Assembly: GCA_019649035.1 (NCBI GenBank)
Contig: BMAT01002734.1
Coordinates: 340,308 to 364,657, forward strand
DNA length: 24,350 nucleotides
Direction: 5' to 3'
Origin: Elysia marginata
Taxonomy: Eukaryota > Mollusca > Gastropoda > Plakobranchidae
Below are positions 22,301-24,350 of the stretch, piece by piece. Below the pieces are notes generated by a model. The model saw nothing but the letters and a program-made list of their open reading frames with translations. It ran no database searches and was not told where the DNA came from. Both the position numbers and the translations under genes were made by a program. Numbering within the stretch: position 1 is the first letter of the stretch; every line of letters starts with the position of its first letter.

Positions 22301-23798
22301 GTCAACAGCAAATGGAGAAGCTTTTCTGTCAATGTTACATGCTAGAAGCTCTGTCTTGTCTATTGATGGTAAACTGAAAGTGCTGGAATATTCCAGGAAC
22401 AACAATGATGAAAGTTGCAGAGCAATTAAAACACATGCAAGTAAAATCTCACCTCCTCCTCTTCTTTTTCCCTTCTCCTCCTCCTTCTCCACTTCTTCCC
22501 ATTCTTCATTTTCTTCCCATCCTTTTTCTCTATCTCTCTTTGTTTTGTCATATATATCTGTGCCTGAACACAATGAGTTTCTATTTTTATGATACCAGAA
22601 AAATAGGAAAAGTCTGTTGATCAGGAAAAGAAGCCTTCTCCACCAGTTCTTCCATAAAGCGTGCCAATTGTATCTAAGATTTGAATTTTTTTTTCATTTT
22701 TTTTCTCAGTTGGATCAAACACCCAAAAGTCAAAGAGAATTGGAGGACTGTAATAGCATCTGCTTTTCTCTCTTTCCTTGGATTAAGTAAGTGGATTATT
22801 TTTTTCTCCTTGATTTCTGGTCCCTCATACTGGTGCTTTTATATAGCAAAATTGATTCTTTCTCAGTTTCTGTTGTTATTACATTAGAACCCCTTTCAAT
22901 GATCACTTTATAGACTGCAAAAAGCATTTTGTTTTTTGGCCTCATTTGGGTATGACCAGTGTATTTTTTAGAAGAAGAAAACCATTAGGGTATAAACCAG
23001 TATTCTAGTTTATCCATTTATGCGTAAAAGGAGTTTCCATGTTTTTTGAAGTTTTGATATTTTGATGTGAAAGAAAAAAGTGCTTGAAAGTTGATGGAAT
23101 TTTGATTTATATTTTACTACCAAGCTTCCTTAGTGTAAAATAATGTGGAATTAAATGTTTTTTTTTCTTCTTCATGAACATAAACTTTCAGATGGTTTTT
23201 AAGTTATTAGGATGCTGGTATTTCTTTTTAATTTCAAACAAGATCTTACTACTAAGTTCATGAGAAGGCTGACAATAACTGTTGCAAAACTGATGAGATT
23301 GCCCATAACCTATTGCTAAACTTTAAAATTGTGAAAACCTTAACTCAAATTTTATTGCCTTGCATTGCTAATCTACAGACAAGATGACTTTTTCTCAGGG
23401 AGATTGTCCATAGCGTATATGTTAATTTTAAAATTGTAAAACCTTAACTGAAATTTTATTGCCTTGCATTGCTAATCTACAGACAAAATGATTTCTTCTC
23501 AGGCAGGAACCAATATCAGTATGTTTATTGAAAAGTTTGGAGTAAAGCTAACCAAAGATTTTGGGCATGCATTTGTAAAAAGTCAATGATACTTAGAAGT
23601 AAGAATATTTAAAACGAGTTAGCCCAAAATAACTTTTGTAAAATTTTTAATCAGGAACAAAATTAAATTAAATAAACCTGCAAGTGACCTTTGCAAATTT
23701 AAGAAATATTATGCAATTTTAAATTGTAACTGTATTTTTTGTGTGTGTTGCAGCTTTATTGGCCACTGGTGTTGTCATAGCATTTACTCCTGCCAGAG
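19365..23798 (+). CDS. TMEM134: TMEM134 orthologue, internal exons (partial at both ends)
   Basis: Four plus-strand exons join in phase: 19365-19414 (GFNMKEPLLTDTPAPD), 20023-20142 (SNHGASKSTSGRPTSFRS through NNQD), 22710-22786 (SWIKHPKVKENWRTVIASAF to GL) and 23754-23798 (TLLATGVVIAFTPAR). Donors are GTACTA, GTATAT, GTAAGT and GTATGA. SWIKHPKVKENWRTVIAS aligns with the human TMEM134 SWTQHPLIQKNRRVVLAS, followed by the first membrane helix (TVIASAF to VIAFT). The Ser/Thr/Asn-rich part before it matches the serine-rich cytosolic segment of the family. The second helix and C terminus must lie beyond the right edge. The N-terminal coding exon is not identified; ATG at 19374 could be a start, but would leave out the usual acidic N terminus. 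TMEM134 is a small two-helix protein of poorly defined function. Confidence 0.85.
20200..20290. repeat. Degenerate TAGA/GACA-type short repeat
   Basis: Runs of TAGATAGATAG, ACAGACAAACAGC and GATAGACAAGCAGATGG just 3' of the second TMEM134 exon, in intron sequence. A second small GA-rich tract lies at 20645-20668. Confidence 0.6.
21640..22400 (-). mobile_element. Second Jockey-superfamily LINE relic: 3' part of reverse transcriptase
   Basis: Read on the minus strand from about 22400: DKTELLACNIDRK, then KNLAVYFDAKLTM, LRKIRSFLNEEAVKTLVSSF, SRLNY, YGLPMDTLKRLQLIHNN, EYKITVPCYKYIHDYAPSYL, NLRSGNKALFSVPCK and VVWNALPLSFREATS. These follow the usual order of the RT thumb and C terminus in CR1/L2-like LINEs (FDSKLTM, LVTSLVLSRLDY, YGLP, YAPSYLKD, WNALP). 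Several frame changes and stops break it. The 5' part is absent, as expected for 5'-truncated LINE copies. It lies in the TMEM134 intron between 20142 and 22710, antisense to the gene. Confidence 0.9.
22440..22560. repeat. CT-rich polypyrimidine tract
   Basis: About 120 bases of CCT/CTT-rich sequence beginning CTCACCTCCTCCTCTTC, 150 nt before the third TMEM134 exon. It lies just upstream of the LINE relic as read on the minus strand. The coding frames on both strands here are compositional. Confidence 0.75.
23300..23508. repeat. 104-bp tandem duplication in a TMEM134 intron
   Basis: Two adjacent copies share TTTTATTGCCTTGCATTGC and TAATCTACAGACAA, then ATGA and TTCTCAGG. The same bases recur 104 bp later (GCTAATCTAC at 23367 and 23471). 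The right-hand halves are nearly identical and the left-hand halves are more diverged. Each copy ends in a CTTTTTCTCAG or TTTCTTCTCAG string that looks like a splice acceptor. Confidence 0.85.
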
Positions 23799-24350
23799 GT
23801 ATGAACTTTTTTATTTATTACATTTAACTTAATTTTTCTTTATTTTGCTGTCTTTTGGACTTTGATATGTTGTAGATAAAGTAACACAAACAAATTACTT
23901 GAATTCAAGGCATCTTGCAGAACAAGCTCATACAGTGGACCTTGATTATAATGACCTCTGCTGTTGTGAAACCCCGGCCGTATTGAATACTTTTCAAAGA
24001 ATGGTTTCATTACTCTCTTTTTAATAGTATCTGAGCCTCTAATTTAGCAAATAAATTCTATCAAAGGCCTTGGCCGGAACGAAGCTCGATTAAGTGAATG
24101 CATATTAAAAATACCGGAAAATTTGCGAAACTACATTCGCCAGATGTTAGGCCAACTGGTAAAGCTGCGTAGCAGTATATTTTATCGTCTCCTATGTTCG
24201 CACTGCCATTGATCAACAATTAAGATATGACAATGCGTGACATTGAACCTGGTTTCAACACTTAATCAACAAGTTTAGACAGTCGCACCTGGCGCATAAG
24301 ATTTTGTTTTAGTAGAAGGACAATGTGTGGCTAAATGAAGGTGTGTGTGT
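23799..24350. other. TMEM134 intron to window edge
   Basis: Begins with the GTATGA donor. No further exon is visible before the edge, and the second membrane helix of TMEM134 should lie beyond it. The window ends in a short GT run. Confidence 0.55.

Noticed and set aside
15065-22400. The two LINE relics as halves of one split element
   Set aside because: Both are on the minus strand, but the 3' part lies upstream of the 5' part, so a simple split does not fit; they are better read as separate insertions.
22290-22592. Plus-strand frames of 71-100 codons over the CT-rich tract
   Set aside because: They are antisense to the LINE relic and extend through polypyrimidine sequence.

Overview
This is an AT-rich animal nuclear window. 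It has spliced genes with GT-AG introns, long low-complexity introns, LINE relics, microsatellites and one 118-base assembly gap. Nothing looks bacterial. The two recognisable host genes are metazoan orthologues (SPRING1/C12orf49 and TMEM134). The many TCTAGATCTAG-type palindromic repeats and the gene structure suggest an invertebrate, possibly a mollusc, but that lineage guess is only an inference from repeat flavour.

Layout: (1) About 1-3400, minus strand: the first four coding exons of a gene I do not recognise; it runs off the left edge, and all its splice phases agree. A roughly 490-bp TTAA-flanked, MITE-like element sits in its second intron. (2) About 3948-7302, minus strand: a complete five-coding-exon SPRING1 gene of 199 residues. 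It encodes a Golgi membrane protein of the SREBP/site-1-protease pathway. Its first intron carries a block of CTAGATCT repeats. (3) About 7303-13900: no gene that I can support. This part holds T/G-rich low complexity, the N gap, a 23-bp minisatellite with a 119-bp higher-order repeat, and a GC-rich island-like segment that looks like a different sequence class. (4) About 13890-14610: a small minus-strand reading frame with coding-like composition and, next to it, a GC-richer segment with an NRF1-like motif and a plausible first-exon donor on the plus strand. (5) About 15065-16660, minus strand: the 5' half of an old Jockey-superfamily (CR1/L2-like) LINE. (6) About 19365-23798 and beyond, plus strand: four phase-consistent exons of a TMEM134 orthologue that runs off the right edge. 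Its introns hold a second LINE relic (the 3' part of reverse transcriptase, minus strand) and a 104-bp tandem duplication.

SPRING1 and the unrecognised gene lie head-to-tail about 580 bases apart. SPRING1 and TMEM134 point away from each other across a roughly 7-12 kb repeat-rich intergenic region. I see no obvious new multi-gene system. The least explained items are the unrecognised gene, the minisatellite architecture, the TTAA-flanked element, and the minus-strand reading frame at 13890-14105.
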